A DNA stretch of 64,000 nt from Gemmatimonadota bacterium (GTDB lineage Bacteria > Gemmatimonadota > Gemmatimonadetes > Gemmatimonadales > Gemmatimonadaceae). The stretch's first letter is position 1; each line of letters begins with the position of its first letter. Where the stretch lies: NCBI GenBank assembly GCA_016871855.1, contig VHBQ01000001.1, positions 62,001 through 126,000 on the forward strand. The letters run 5' to 3'. The position numbers and the translations under genes are program-made. The notes beneath the pieces are model-generated. The model did not search any database, was not told the origin of the DNA, and was given only the letters and a program-made list of their open reading frames with translations. This document shows positions 1 through 7,960 of the stretch, one piece after another.

Positions 1-2
1 TG

Positions 3-1613
3 GCCGACGAGATGGCGCACCCAAGCATCTTGCGCGATGTGGCCATCCGGCGGGCGATGGAGCTGGCGAGCGGGAAGATCCCGCGCCATCGCACGCGCAA
101 GCAGGACGCCAAGGGGGCGCTGCTCGAGGGGAATCCGGTGGGGCGCGCGGTCGTCTTCCGGCAGGCGCGTGAGATGACGATGAAGAAGTCGCGAGGGCAC
201 TATCCGGCGCTGCTCGCCGCGCTCGAAGCGGTCGCCGCGGGCTATTCCGGATCGGTGGCCGACGGCTTCGCCACCGAAGCGCGCCTTTTCGGCGAGATGG
301 CGTTCACGCCGGTGAGCCGCCAGCTGATCTTCCTGTTCTACGCGACGACCGCGCTGAAGAAGGACAGCGGGGTGAGCGGCGACGCGCCGTCCCCCGCGCT
401 GATCGGGAAGATCGCGATGCTCGGGACGGGCTTCATGGGGGCGGGGATCGCGGCGGTGAGCGCGATGCAGGGCGTGACCGTGCGGTTCAAGGACACGAAG
501 TTGGCGGCCGTGGCCAAGGGCCTGACCGCCGTGCGCGACGTCCTGCACGACCGCCTGCGCAAGAAGCAGGTGACGCGCCAGCAGTTCGAGGACCAGCTCT
601 CGCTGGTCAGCGGGACGGTGGACTACGCGGGATTTGGTAACGTGCCGCTACTAATTGAGGCCGTCTTCGAGGACCTGGCCGTCAAGCACGCGGTGCTGAA
701 GGAGGCCGAGGCGGTCCTGCCGCGCGGGGCGATCTTCGCGACGAACACCAGCACCATTCCCATCCACCAGATCGCCGCGGCGTCGCGCGATCCGTCGCGC
801 GTCATCGGGATGCACTTCTTCTCCCCGGTGCACAAGATGCCGCTGCTCGAGGTGATCGTGACGCCGCGGACGGCGCCGGACGCGGTGGCGACGACGGTGG
901 CGTTCGGTCGGCGGCTGGGGAAGACGGTGATTGTGGTGAACGACGCGCCGGGTTTCTATGTGAACCGCATCCTCGCGCCGTACATCAACGAGGCGGGGAA
1001 GCTGCTCGACGAGGGGGCACGCATCGAGGACATTGATCGTGCGATGCTCGACTACGGGTTCCCGGTCGGTCCGGTGACGCTGCTCGACGAGGTGGGGATC
1101 GACATCGCCGGCAAGAGCGGGGCGATCATGGCGGCGGCGTTCGGTGACCGGCTGCAGCCGTCGGCGACGCTGGGCAAGGTCCTGGCCGCGGGGCGGCTCG
1201 GTCGGAAGGGAAAGAAGGGCTTCTACCTGTACGACGAGAAGGGGAAGAAAGGTGGCGTGGACGAGTCGGTCTACGCGGTGATGCCCACCGGTTCAACGCG
1301 CGCGGCGGTCAGTGCGTCCGAGATCCAGGAGCGGCTGTCGCTGGCGATGGTCAACGAGGCGGTGCGCTGCGTGGAGGACGGGATCCTCCGCGCGCCGCGT
1401 GACGGCGACATCGGCGCGGTGTTCGGCATCGGCTTCCCGCCGTTCCGCGGCGGCCCGCTGCGCGTGGTGGACACCATTGGGGCGGCCGAGCTGGTGCGGC
1501 GACTCGAGGCGCTCAACGCGAAGCATCCGGGGCGGTTCGAGGCGGCGAAGCTGTTGCGCGAGATGGCGGCGGGGGGGAAGACGTTCTATCCAGCGACGGG
1601 GAAACCGGTATGA
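3..1613 (+). CDS. fadJ: 3-hydroxyacyl-CoA dehydrogenase half of a FadJ/FadB-type beta-oxidation protein (5' end cut by window)
   Basis: The reading frame is open to the window edge, so the N-terminal enoyl-CoA hydratase domain lies outside and only its C-terminal helices remain (DEMAHPSIL matches the usual DxVVPHSIL junction). The visible part has a Rossmann NAD-binding start with a GTGFMGAG loop about 135 residues in, the catalytic-region motif GMHFFSPVHKMPLLEV, and both C-terminal 3HCDH repeats ending in the family signature GFPPFRGGPLRVVD. The protein would oxidise 3-hydroxyacyl-CoA to 3-ketoacyl-CoA with NAD+ in fatty-acid degradation, in the cytoplasm. Its stop overlaps the next ATG (ATGA), so the following peptidase may be translationally coupled, although a repeat element sits directly on that junction. 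The fadJ label rather than fadB is by family resemblance only. Confidence 0.9.
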   Translation, partial: ADEMAHPSILRDVAIRRAMELASGKIPRHRTRKQDAKGALLEGNPVGRAVVFRQAREMTMKKSRGHYPALLAALEAVAAGYSGSVADGFATEARLFGEMAFTPVSRQLIFLFYATTALKKDSGVSGDAPSPALIGKIAMLGTGFMGAGIAAVSAMQGVTVRFKDTKLAAVAKGLTAVRDVLHDRLRKKQVTRQQFEDQLSLVSGTVDYAGFGNVPLLIEAVFEDLAVKHAVLKEAEAVLPRGAIFATNTSTIPIHQIAAASRDPSRVIGMHFFSPVHKMPLLEVIVTPRTAPDAVATTVAFGRRLGKTVIVVNDAPGFYVNRILAPYINEAGKLLDEGARIEDIDRAMLDYGFPVGPVTLLDEVGIDIAGKSGAIMAAAFGDRLQPSATLGKVLAAGRLGRKGKKGFYLYDEKGKKGGVDESVYAVMPTGSTRAAVSASEIQERLSLAMVNEAVRCVEDGILRAPRDGDIGAVFGIGFPPFRGGPLRVVDTIGAAELVRRLEALNAKHPGRFEAAKLLREMAAGGKTFYPATGKPV

Positions 1614-3388
1614 ACGGACTGACGGTGGACGGTGGACGGTTGACGGTGGATTACCGACGGTGGACGGTGGACGGTGGACGGTGGGTGACTGCCGCTGCCG
1701 TGCTTCTGTCTTCTGTGCGGCGCAGCATCGCTTCCTCCCTTCCGCGTCTTCTGCTCATCGCCGTCCTTCTACCGTCCGCCGTCCACCGTCTACCGTCACA
1801 GTCTACGCGCGCCGAGCGCAGCAAGTACACCGAAACCTCGACTTACGCCGACGTCATCGTCTTCATCGACTCCCTGCAGGCCAAGGGCGCGCCGATCGTC
1901 GTGGGGAGCATCGGCAAGACGACGCAGGGGCGCGACCTGCCGTACATCATCGCGTCGCGGCCGCTCGTGCACTCGCCCGCGGAGGCGAAGCGCCTGGGTC
2001 GGCCGATCGCCTACGTGCAGGGGAACATCCACGCCGGCGAGATCGAGGGGAAAGAGGCGCTGCAGGCGCTCGTGCGCGACCTGGTCTTCGCGAAGAAGAA
2101 GAACGTCCTCGATTCAATCGTCCTGATCGCCGTCCCGATCTACAACGCTGACGGCAACGAGGTGTTCGGCCCGACGGCACGCATGCGCGGCGCGCAGAAT
2201 GGTCCGGAACTCGTGGGACAGCGCCCCAACGCCAAGGGGCTCGACCTGAATCGCGACTATGTGAAAGCCGAGGCGCCGGAGACGCGGGCGTCGCTCGGGA
2301 TGTTCAATGCGTGGGATCCGGACCTGTTCGTGGATCTGCACACGACGAACGGCTCCTACCACGGCTATGCGCTCACGTACGCGCCGTCACTGCATCCGGC
2401 GGCGGGGATTCGCGGCGGCCCGTTCGGCGGCGCGTTCGTGCGCGACTCGATGTTGCCGACCATTCGCCAGCGGATGCGCGCGCGGCACCAGTTCGAGATC
2501 TTCGACTACGGCAACTTCACGGGTGACGAGGGGCCAGCGGCGCCGGGCGAGGCGAAGGCGTGGTCCACGTACGACCACCGGGCGCGCTACGGCGTCAACT
2601 ACTACGCGCTGCGCGGCCGGTTGGCCGTGCTCAGCGAGGCGTACTCGCACGATCCGTTCGAACGGCGCGTGAAGTCCACGTACGCCTTCGTCTCGGAGCT
2701 GCTCTCGATGATGGCGGAGAAGTCGCGTGCGGTGCTGTCGCTCACGCGCGCCTCTGATGCCGCGCTCGACGCGGGGAAGGTGACCGAGGTGCCGATGCGC
2801 GCTGAGCTGACCAAGTCGCCGCGGTTGCTTCCGATCACTGAGGAGCTGCTCGAGAAGTCAGATACGCCATCCACGGAGCCGGGGGTGCGCCGCGGCTACC
2901 GCCGGACGGGGAAGTATGTCACCACGCCAATGCCGGTGCGCGACCGGTTCGACGCCACGCGCTCGGCGCCGATGCCCTGGGGATGGCTGGTGACCCCGGC
3001 CGCCGCCGACACGGTCGGCGCGATGCTCCGTCTGCACGGCGTGCGCACGCAGCGCACGGGCGCTCCCACGCCAGCCGCCGGCGTGGAGTGCTTTACCGCC
3101 GATTCGGTGGTGGCGTCCCCGCGCGCGTATCAGGGGCATCGCGAGACGCGTTTTGAAGGACGCTGGACGCCGGCCGCCGCTGAGGTGCCGGCCGGGGCGC
3201 TCCTGGTCACGGCGCGCCAACCACTGGGACTGCTCGCCCAGCTGCTGCTCGACCCCAACAGCGATGATGGCTTCGGTACGTGGAATCTCTTCGATGCCGC
3301 CATCGCCCGGCCCGCCGCAGAGGGCGGCGGTGTTCCGGTTTGCCGACTCACAAGGGCGCCGGCCGTGCCGGCCCGCCTGCTTCCATAG
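1610..3388 (+). CDS. Secreted M14-family zinc carboxypeptidase
   Basis: The protein is a metallocarboxypeptidase-like enzyme, 592 residues from the ATG that overlaps the upstream stop. Zinc ligands are H141-x-x-E144 (NIHAGEIEGKE) and H244 (FVDLHTTNG). N214-R215 (LDLNRDY) matches the substrate carboxylate-binding pair, and E343 (LSEAYSHD) is the likely general base. A hydrophobic stretch around residues 44-56 (LPRLLLIAVLLPSA) looks like a signal peptide. Residues 1-25 and about 53-62 are encoded by repeat element A1. A shorter start at GTG 1685 would skip the left repeat arm and give a more normal signal sequence, so the true start is uncertain. The catalytic domain spans about residues 70-360; the C-terminal 230 residues are not recognised. 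It probably degrades peptides outside the cytoplasm. Confidence 0.85.
   Translation: MNGLTVDGGRLTVDYRRWTVDGGRWVTAAAVLLSSVRRSIASSLPRLLLIAVLLPSAVHRLPSQSTRAERSKYTETSTYADVIVFIDSLQAKGAPIVVGSIGKTTQGRDLPYIIASRPLVHSPAEAKRLGRPIAYVQGNIHAGEIEGKEALQALVRDLVFAKKKNVLDSIVLIAVPIYNADGNEVFGPTARMRGAQNGPELVGQRPNAKGLDLNRDYVKAEAPETRASLGMFNAWDPDLFVDLHTTNGSYHGYALTYAPSLHPAAGIRGGPFGGAFVRDSMLPTIRQRMRARHQFEIFDYGNFTGDEGPAAPGEAKAWSTYDHRARYGVNYYALRGRLAVLSEAYSHDPFERRVKSTYAFVSELLSMMAEKSRAVLSLTRASDAALDAGKVTEVPMRAELTKSPRLLPITEELLEKSDTPSTEPGVRRGYRRTGKYVTTPMPVRDRFDATRSAPMPWGWLVTPAAADTVGAMLRLHGVRTQRTGAPTPAAGVECFTADSVVASPRAYQGHRETRFEGRWTPAAAEVPAGALLVTARQPLGLLAQLLLDPNSDDGFGTWNLFDAAIARPAAEGGGVPVCRLTRAPAVPARLLP
1621..1797. repeat. Heptamer hairpin element A1 (GACGGTD arms)
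   Basis: The left arm (1621-1683) has eight units of the heptamer GACGGT+G/T (one degenerate, GATTACC). The right arm (1770-1797) has four units of the complementary heptamer HACCGTC, separated by about 86 bases. The element lies on the junction between the FadJ-like gene and the M14 peptidase gene and is read through in frame by the latter, giving TVDGGR-like peptides from the left arm and AVHRLPSQ from the right. The other copies of this family are at 10613, 11923, 19826, 26052, 60550 and 63987. Confidence 0.85.
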
Positions 3389-3397
3389 ACCCGCGCT

Positions 3398-4330
3398 ATG
3401 CTTCGCTCGAGCCTGATCTGGCTCTCGCGCCAGAAGTCCATTTTCCGCTTTGTCCGCAACAACGGTTTTGCCAAGAAGATGGCCTCGCGCTTCGTCGCCG
3501 GCGAAACGCTCGAGGCCGCCTGCGACGCCGTGGCCGTCCTCAACACTCGCGGCATCACCGCGTCGCTCGACCAACTTGGCGAGAGCGTGACCAGCGAGGC
3601 GGAGGCGCGCGAGGTCGGACGCCGCTATCTGCAACTCCTCGACGAGATCCATCGCCGCAAGCTCAACGCCAACGTCTCGGTGAAGCTCACGTCGCTGGGG
3701 CAGGACATCTCCGATTCGCTGTGCGAGGAGATCACGCGCGCGATTCTCGAGCGGGCGAAGCAGTACGGGAACTTCGTGCGGCTCGACATGGAAGGGAGCG
3801 ACTACACGCAGCGCACGCTCGACTTCTTCGCCGAGCGCCTGTACCCGGAGTACGGGGCACACGTGGGCATCGTGCTACAGAGCATGCTGCGGCGCACGGC
3901 GCAGGACGTCGCGTGGGCGAACGGCAAGCGCTGCCGCGTGCGCATCTGCAAGGGCGCCTATCTGGAACCGGCGAACGTCGCGTTCCCCGACAAGAAGGAC
4001 GTGGATCGCAGTTATGTGGACTGCGCCAAGGCGCTGATTGAACACGGCAACTACCCGGGCATCGCCACGCACGACCCGACGATCATCAACGAGCTGACCG
4101 CGTGGGCCACGACGACCGGCATCGCGCGCGACCGGTTCGAGTTCCAGATGCTCTACGGCGTGCGCCGCGACCTGCAAGACCAGCTGCTCAGGGACGGATG
4201 GCGTCTGCGCCTGTACGTGCCGTTCGGCACGCAGTGGTACCCGTACCTGATGCGCCGCATGGCTGAGCGTCCGGCCAACCTGTGGTTCATCACGGGGAAC
4301 ATCCTGAAAGAGACGTTCGGGGCGCGGTGA
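3398..4330 (+). CDS. Proline dehydrogenase (FAD, single-domain)
   Basis: At 310 residues this matches monofunctional proline dehydrogenase, which oxidises proline to delta-1-pyrroline-5-carboxylate and passes electrons through FAD to the respiratory chain. The TIM-barrel motifs are present: NVSVKLTSLG, VRLDMEGSDYT, RVRICKGAYLEP, GIATHDP, FEFQMLYGVR and the substrate-binding C-terminal YVPFGTQWYPYLMRRMAERP. No P5C dehydrogenase domain is fused and no partner gene lies nearby. The gene starts 9 bases after the peptidase stop with no clear Shine-Dalgarno. It leads a tightly overlapped group (next starts at 4327 and 4719), so it may be co-transcribed with the unknown small protein and RsgA. Confidence 0.93.
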   Translation: MLRSSLIWLSRQKSIFRFVRNNGFAKKMASRFVAGETLEAACDAVAVLNTRGITASLDQLGESVTSEAEAREVGRRYLQLLDEIHRRKLNANVSVKLTSLGQDISDSLCEEITRAILERAKQYGNFVRLDMEGSDYTQRTLDFFAERLYPEYGAHVGIVLQSMLRRTAQDVAWANGKRCRVRICKGAYLEPANVAFPDKKDVDRSYVDCAKALIEHGNYPGIATHDPTIINELTAWATTTGIARDRFEFQMLYGVRRDLQDQLLRDGWRLRLYVPFGTQWYPYLMRRMAERPANLWFITGNILKETFGAR

Positions 4331-4722
4331 GTCACGGCCGGTTCCTGCCCCCCGACCACTCGCGCGGCGACGAACACACCGTCGGCGGCTACGCCGCCGT
4401 TCACGGCCGCGCCGCGGGGCTTGAAGGAAAAGACGGCTGCTCGTACTCGCTCGAGGTGATGACCGACGAGACAGGTGAGCGCGAACACCCGCACGGCGCC
4501 TACCTCGTCTTCCTGCGGTGGCGCCGTATGGGCGAACAGGGGGTCGAGGGGCACCTCGAGACCGACTTCCTGGCGCACGGCGACACCCCCGAAGCGGCCG
4601 CCGCGAAAGCCGGCGCGATATCGCTGACCGAATGCCAGCGCTTGCTGGACGCGCTGATCGCGGCGCGTGACGGCGATCGCGGCCGCCGCTGGTTCGACGT
4701 GATGCGCGAGGACGACGCGTGA
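4327..4722 (+). CDS. Small conserved-looking protein of unknown function
   Basis: I do not recognise this 131-residue protein. The GTG start at 4327 overlaps the proline dehydrogenase stop (GTGA) and the stop overlaps the rsgA start (GTGA), both typical of a translated operon member. An ATG at 4282 in the same frame lies inside the upstream gene and is less likely. The protein is soluble and acidic. A central segment (HGAYLVFLRWRRMGEQG, then GHLETDFLAHGDTPEAA) reads like a small alpha/beta fold. There is no signal peptide or membrane segment. Confidence 0.7.
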   Translation: MSHGRFLPPDHSRGDEHTVGGYAAVHGRAAGLEGKDGCSYSLEVMTDETGEREHPHGAYLVFLRWRRMGEQGVEGHLETDFLAHGDTPEAAAAKAGAISLTECQRLLDALIAARDGDRGRRWFDVMREDDA

Positions 4723-5654
4723 GCGGCGCCGCGATTCTGCGCGCCGTGGTGCTCAGCGGCACGGGTGGTGTCTGGCAGGTGCGCGCCGCGGACGGCGCCG
4801 AACGCGAGGTGTCCCTGCGCGGACGTCTCAAGCAGGGCGACCGGTTCGACAAGCTGGCGGTGGGCGACGATGTGGACATCGCCGAGGACGTTCGCGGCGG
4901 CGCGTGGAGCATCACGGGCATCCACCCACGCCGCACCCAGCTCGCTCGGCGTGCGCCGGGAGGCGCGCGTGGCGAGCGAATCGTCGTCGCCAACGTGGAT
5001 CAGGTGGTCATCGTCTTCGCCATCGCCAAGCCGGAGCCGCATGTGCGAATGATCGATCGGTTCCTCGTCATCGCCGAGGGGAACGACCTGCAGGCTCGGC
5101 TGGTGGTGAACAAGGTGGAACTCGCGGAAGAGCCCGCCGTGGTGGACGCGCTCGCCGCCGACTACGAGCGCGCGGGCTATCCGGTGCACCGCACGAGCGT
5201 GAAGCGCGCGATCGGCCTTGAAGAGCTGCGCGCCGTACTCGTGAACCGCGTGACCGCGCTCACCGGACCCTCCGGGGTTGGGAAGTCGTCGCTGATCAAT
5301 GTCCTGTATCCGGGGCTGCGGCTTCGCGTGGGCGAGATCTCGGAATCGGTGAACAAGGGGCGACACACAACCGTCGGTGCGGTGCTCGTTCCCCTGCCGG
5401 ACGGCGGCTACGTGGTGGACACTCCGGGGCTGCGCGAGGTGGGGATGTGGGGGCTCCCGTCCGAGTCGCTTGACCACTGCTTCCCGGAATTCCGCCCCGT
5501 GCTTGGCGAGTGCCGCTTCCAGGACTGTCGACATCTGGCCGAGCCGGGGTGCGCGGTGCGCGCGGGGGTGGAGGCGGGCACAATCTCGGCGGGGCGGCAC
5601 GAGAGTTACGCCAAGCTGCTGGCTGAGTTGGAAGAGGCGGAGCGGAAGTACTAA
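4719..5654 (+). CDS. rsgA: Ribosome small-subunit-dependent GTPase A
   Basis: RsgA is a circularly permuted GTPase that checks late 30S subunit maturation and releases RbfA. The order of motifs is as expected for the permuted fold: an N-terminal OB fold (about 10-70), G4-like NKVE at 131-134 (the usual NKxD has Glu here), G1 GPSGVGKS at 183-190, the KGRHTT switch at 213-218, G3 DTPG at 234-237, and the C-terminal zinc knuckle C265, C270, H272, C278. Length (311) is standard. The GTG start overlaps the upstream stop by 4 bases. Confidence 0.95.
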   Translation: MSGAAILRAVVLSGTGGVWQVRAADGAEREVSLRGRLKQGDRFDKLAVGDDVDIAEDVRGGAWSITGIHPRRTQLARRAPGGARGERIVVANVDQVVIVFAIAKPEPHVRMIDRFLVIAEGNDLQARLVVNKVELAEEPAVVDALAADYERAGYPVHRTSVKRAIGLEELRAVLVNRVTALTGPSGVGKSSLINVLYPGLRLRVGEISESVNKGRHTTVGAVLVPLPDGGYVVDTPGLREVGMWGLPSESLDHCFPEFRPVLGECRFQDCRHLAEPGCAVRAGVEAGTISAGRHESYAKLLAELEEAERKY

Positions 5655-5709
5655 GTGCAGGGAGCAGGGAGCAGAGTGGGGTGCAGGGGAAGGGAGAAGG
5701 GGGTGGCAA
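5654..5709 (+). repeat. G-rich tandem repeat C1 (GTGCAGGG units)
   Basis: Directly after the rsgA stop lie purine-rich units of the form GTGCAGGGAGCAGGGAGCAG and GTGGGGTGCAGGGGAAGGGA. The same unit recurs three times at 54898-54960 after the sigma-factor gene. Unlike elements A, B, D and E I see no complementary arm close by. The remainder of this 256-base spacer (5710-5910) holds no ORF I would call. Near its end it contains a CCATCCGTGTGATCCGCGT stretch that looks like another degenerate repeat. Confidence 0.6.
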
Positions 5710-5910
5710 CTACCTCGGGGCGTAGCCTCGCAGATGGATGCGGGTCAGCCTGCCCCCGCGGGAACGTCGGGCGGCGTTCACGTGTTCTTCTCAATGGGTG
5801 GGTTGAGCATCGCTCATCACGTCCCCCAGATTCCCAGCCACGCCAATCCGCGCCCCATCCGTGTGATCCGCGTCAGGTCAGTCTATCCGTCCCCCAAAGC
5901 GAGACCGCTC

Positions 5911-6888
5911 GTGCGCGCCTGCCTCCTCCTTCTCCTCGCCACCGCCCCGCTGGCGGCGCAGTCCGCCGATCTTGGCGCGGGCATTGCGCACTACAACGGC
6001 CGGCGCTGGGCGGAGGCCCACACGGTCTTCGCCGCGGTGGTGAAGGCCCAGCCGCGGAACGGTGATGCCGCGCTCTGGTATGGCCGCACGTTCCTCGCCG
6101 AGGGGAAAGCCAACGACGCCGAGAAGTGGCTGGAGAAGGCGGTTGATCTTTCGCCCCAGAGCAGCGAGGCGCATCTCTGGCTGGCGCGCGCCGTCGGTAT
6201 GCAAGCCATGAGCGCGAACCCGATTCGCCAGCCGTTCCTCGCCCGGAAGATCAAGCGCACGGTTGATCGCGCCATTGAGCTGAACCCCGACAACGTGGAT
6301 GCGCGCGAACTCCGCTGGCAGTTCTACGCGATGGCGCCATCGGTGATGGGCGGTGGAGCGGAGAAGGCGCGGACGGAAGTGGCGGAGATCACCAAGCGCA
6401 ACCGATACCGTGGGCAGCTGCTCACGGCCGGCGCGGCGAGCCGCGCTCGCGACTTCGCGGCCGCGGAGCGCGCGCTGAAGTCGCTGGTGACCGAGTATCC
6501 GGACTCTGTTCAGCCGATGGGGTCGTTCGCGCTTTTCCTCGCCGACCGCGGTCGGCCGTCGGAGGCGTTCGCCTTGGTCGATGCGTACCAGAAGCGGCGA
6601 CCCGCGGATCCACTCGGCTGGTTCCAGGTTGGACGGCTTGCGGCGGCGACGGGGCAGGAGCTTGATCGCGGCGAGGAGGCGTTGCGGCGGTATCTTGCCG
6701 CCCCGCCGGCGCCCTCGCCGGTGGCGGGGATGCCCAGCGTGCCGACGCTGGCAACCGTGCACGTGCGGCTCGGCAACATTGCGGAGCGTCGCGGCAACAA
6801 GGCGGCGGCGCGCGCGGAGTACCAGCGGGCGCTCGCGCTCGATCCGCGGAGCAATCTGGCGAAGCGAGCGCTGGACGGGGTGAAATAG
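5911..6888 (+). CDS. Secreted tetratricopeptide-repeat protein
   Basis: The protein has 325 residues from GTG 5911, chosen because it begins a clean signal peptide (RACLLLLLATAPLAAQSA) with predicted cleavage after AQS. Everything upstream in this frame overlaps rsgA and repeat DNA. TPR-like helical pairs are visible near residues 15-90 (hallmarks AHYNGRRWAEA, AALWYGRTFLAEGKANDAEKW, EAHLWLARA) and again at the C-terminus (VRLGNIAERRGNKAAARAEY, ALALDPRS). TPR proteins scaffold protein complexes; the partner is unknown. An anti-sigma-like gene follows 2 bases after the stop, so the two are probably co-transcribed. Confidence 0.82.
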   Translation: MRACLLLLLATAPLAAQSADLGAGIAHYNGRRWAEAHTVFAAVVKAQPRNGDAALWYGRTFLAEGKANDAEKWLEKAVDLSPQSSEAHLWLARAVGMQAMSANPIRQPFLARKIKRTVDRAIELNPDNVDARELRWQFYAMAPSVMGGGAEKARTEVAEITKRNRYRGQLLTAGAASRARDFAAAERALKSLVTEYPDSVQPMGSFALFLADRGRPSEAFALVDAYQKRRPADPLGWFQVGRLAAATGQELDRGEEALRRYLAAPPAPSPVAGMPSVPTLATVHVRLGNIAERRGNKAAARAEYQRALALDPRSNLAKRALDGVK

Positions 6889-6890
6889 GT

Positions 6891-7172
6891 ATGGATCCGC
6901 GCCGCGCACACTTCACGATGCGTCCCAGCGCCGCCTCGGTGACCTGTCGGGACGTCCCCGAGTCGCTTTGGGAGTACATTGATGGCGCACTCCACGCGCC
7001 ACGCGCGTCGGCGATGCGAGCGCATCTTCGCGGATGCCGGCGTTGCCGGGCGCGCCATGACGAGGCCGTGGCGGTGTTGCGCGCGGCGGCCCGCACGCGG
7101 GGAAGCGATCCCGCTCCGGACCACCTGCGCGAACGGATTGACGCTTTGTTGAGGGAGCACGGATTGCGGTGA
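6891..7172 (+). CDS. RsrA-like zinc-binding anti-sigma factor (soluble)
   Basis: This 93-residue protein has the zinc anti-sigma (ZAS) pattern: an N-terminal Cys (VTCRDVPESLWEYIDGAL) followed by HLRGCRRC, the H-x3-C-x2-C signature. LWEYIDGAL is the typical helix preceding the zinc site. There is no membrane segment, as in RsrA, which senses thiol oxidation and releases an ECF sigma factor. No sigma gene is adjacent. The SigR-like sigma factor at 54293-54892 is the only candidate partner in the window, and that pairing is speculative. It is packed between the TPR gene (2-base gap) and moaB (4-base overlap). Confidence 0.75.
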   Translation: MDPRRAHFTMRPSAASVTCRDVPESLWEYIDGALHAPRASAMRAHLRGCRRCRARHDEAVAVLRAAARTRGSDPAPDHLRERIDALLREHGLR

Positions 7173-7705
7173 CGAAGCCCACGGACGACCGGTCGGCGAG
7201 CACGGCGCAGCATCGGAACGAGGCTGCGCGTGTGAGCGTGCGATGCCTGGTGTTCACGGTAAGCGACTCGCGCACGCTGGCCACGGACGAGTCGGGGGCG
7301 CTGATGGAGCGGCTGCTGGTGGAAGGCGGTCACACCGTGGTGGAGCGCCATCTCCTGACGAACGACGAGGCGCCGCTCCGGGCCGCACTGGAGGCCGCGC
7401 TTGCCCGTGACGATGTGGATGCCGTGCTCTGCACCGGCGGCACCGGGCTCGGCTCGCGCGACCGCACCGTAGACGTCGTGCGCCCGTTGCTCGATCGCGA
7501 GTTGCCCGGGTTTGGCGAGCTGTTCCGGTCGCTCAGTTACGCCGAGCAGATCGGTGCGGCGGCGATGCTGAGCCGCGCGTTGGCCGGCGCGGCCCGTGGG
7601 AAGTTCGTGGCGGTGATGCCGGGGTCCAGAGCGGCGGTGGAGCTGGCGCTGACGCGGCTCATCATTCCCGAGCTCAAGCACGCACTGCGCGAAATGCGGC
7701 GCTGA
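7169..7705 (+). CDS. moaB: MoaB/MogA-type molybdopterin biosynthesis protein
   Basis: The protein has 178 residues with a GTG start overlapping the upstream stop. The MoaB/Mog fold motifs are clear: LVFTVSDSRTL (first strand), DAVLCTGGTGLGSRDRT (nucleotide/pterin loop TGGTGLxxRD) and VAVMPGSRAAVELAL. Family members adenylylate molybdopterin before metal insertion. About 25 N-terminal residues precede the conserved domain and may be partly untranslated, with a later start possible. No other molybdenum-cofactor gene is in the window. The gene is followed by hairpin E1. Confidence 0.88.
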   Translation: MTKPTDDRSASTAQHRNEAARVSVRCLVFTVSDSRTLATDESGALMERLLVEGGHTVVERHLLTNDEAPLRAALEAALARDDVDAVLCTGGTGLGSRDRTVDVVRPLLDRELPGFGELFRSLSYAEQIGAAAMLSRALAGAARGKFVAVMPGSRAAVELALTRLIIPELKHALREMRR

Positions 7706-7719
7706 GGGACGGGAGCGTC

Positions 7720-7784
7720 AGGCGGGCGAACCCGTCCTGACCGATGCCTTACTCCAGCATCCGTCAGGACGGGTTCGCCCACCT
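7720..7784 (+). repeat. Hairpin E1 with conserved loop, downstream of moaB
   Basis: Arms of 22 bases (7720-7741 and 7763-7784, GGGCGAACCCGTCCTGAC and its complement) match with a single mismatch. The loop (7742-7762) itself contains GATGC/GCATC around CTTACTCCA. The element starts 15 bases after the moaB stop, a position expected for a transcript-end structure. A second hairpin (7881-7941) has unrelated arms but the reverse complement of this loop. Confidence 0.85.
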
Positions 7785-7880
7785 GCCGGTTGCCATCCCT
7801 CTGAGCGATGGGAGCCGCGCGAACCGCACGCGAGTTCGCACGGCCCGCGCCAGCGACCAGAAGGAAAACAAAGCGGCGGA

Positions 7881-7941
7881 ACGGTCGAGGCCCCGCTGAG
7901 GGATGCTGGAGTAAGGCATCACTCAGCGGGGCCTCGACCGT
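7881..7941 (-). repeat. Hairpin E2 with the same loop in opposite orientation, downstream of the M1 peptidase gene
   Basis: Perfect 20-base arms (7881-7900 and 7922-7941, ACGGTCGAGGCCCCGCTGAG) are extended by CGGCGG/CCGCCG. The loop 7901-7921 is the reverse complement of the E1 loop (20 of 21 positions). On the minus strand this places the same apical sequence in the 3' region of the M1 peptidase transcript, 19 bases past its stop. The 96 bases between E1 and E2 hold a smaller hairpin (GCGAAC 7819-7824 / GTTCGC 7834-7839) and no gene. Confidence 0.85.
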
Positions 7942-7960
7942 CACCGCCGCAATCCATGCC

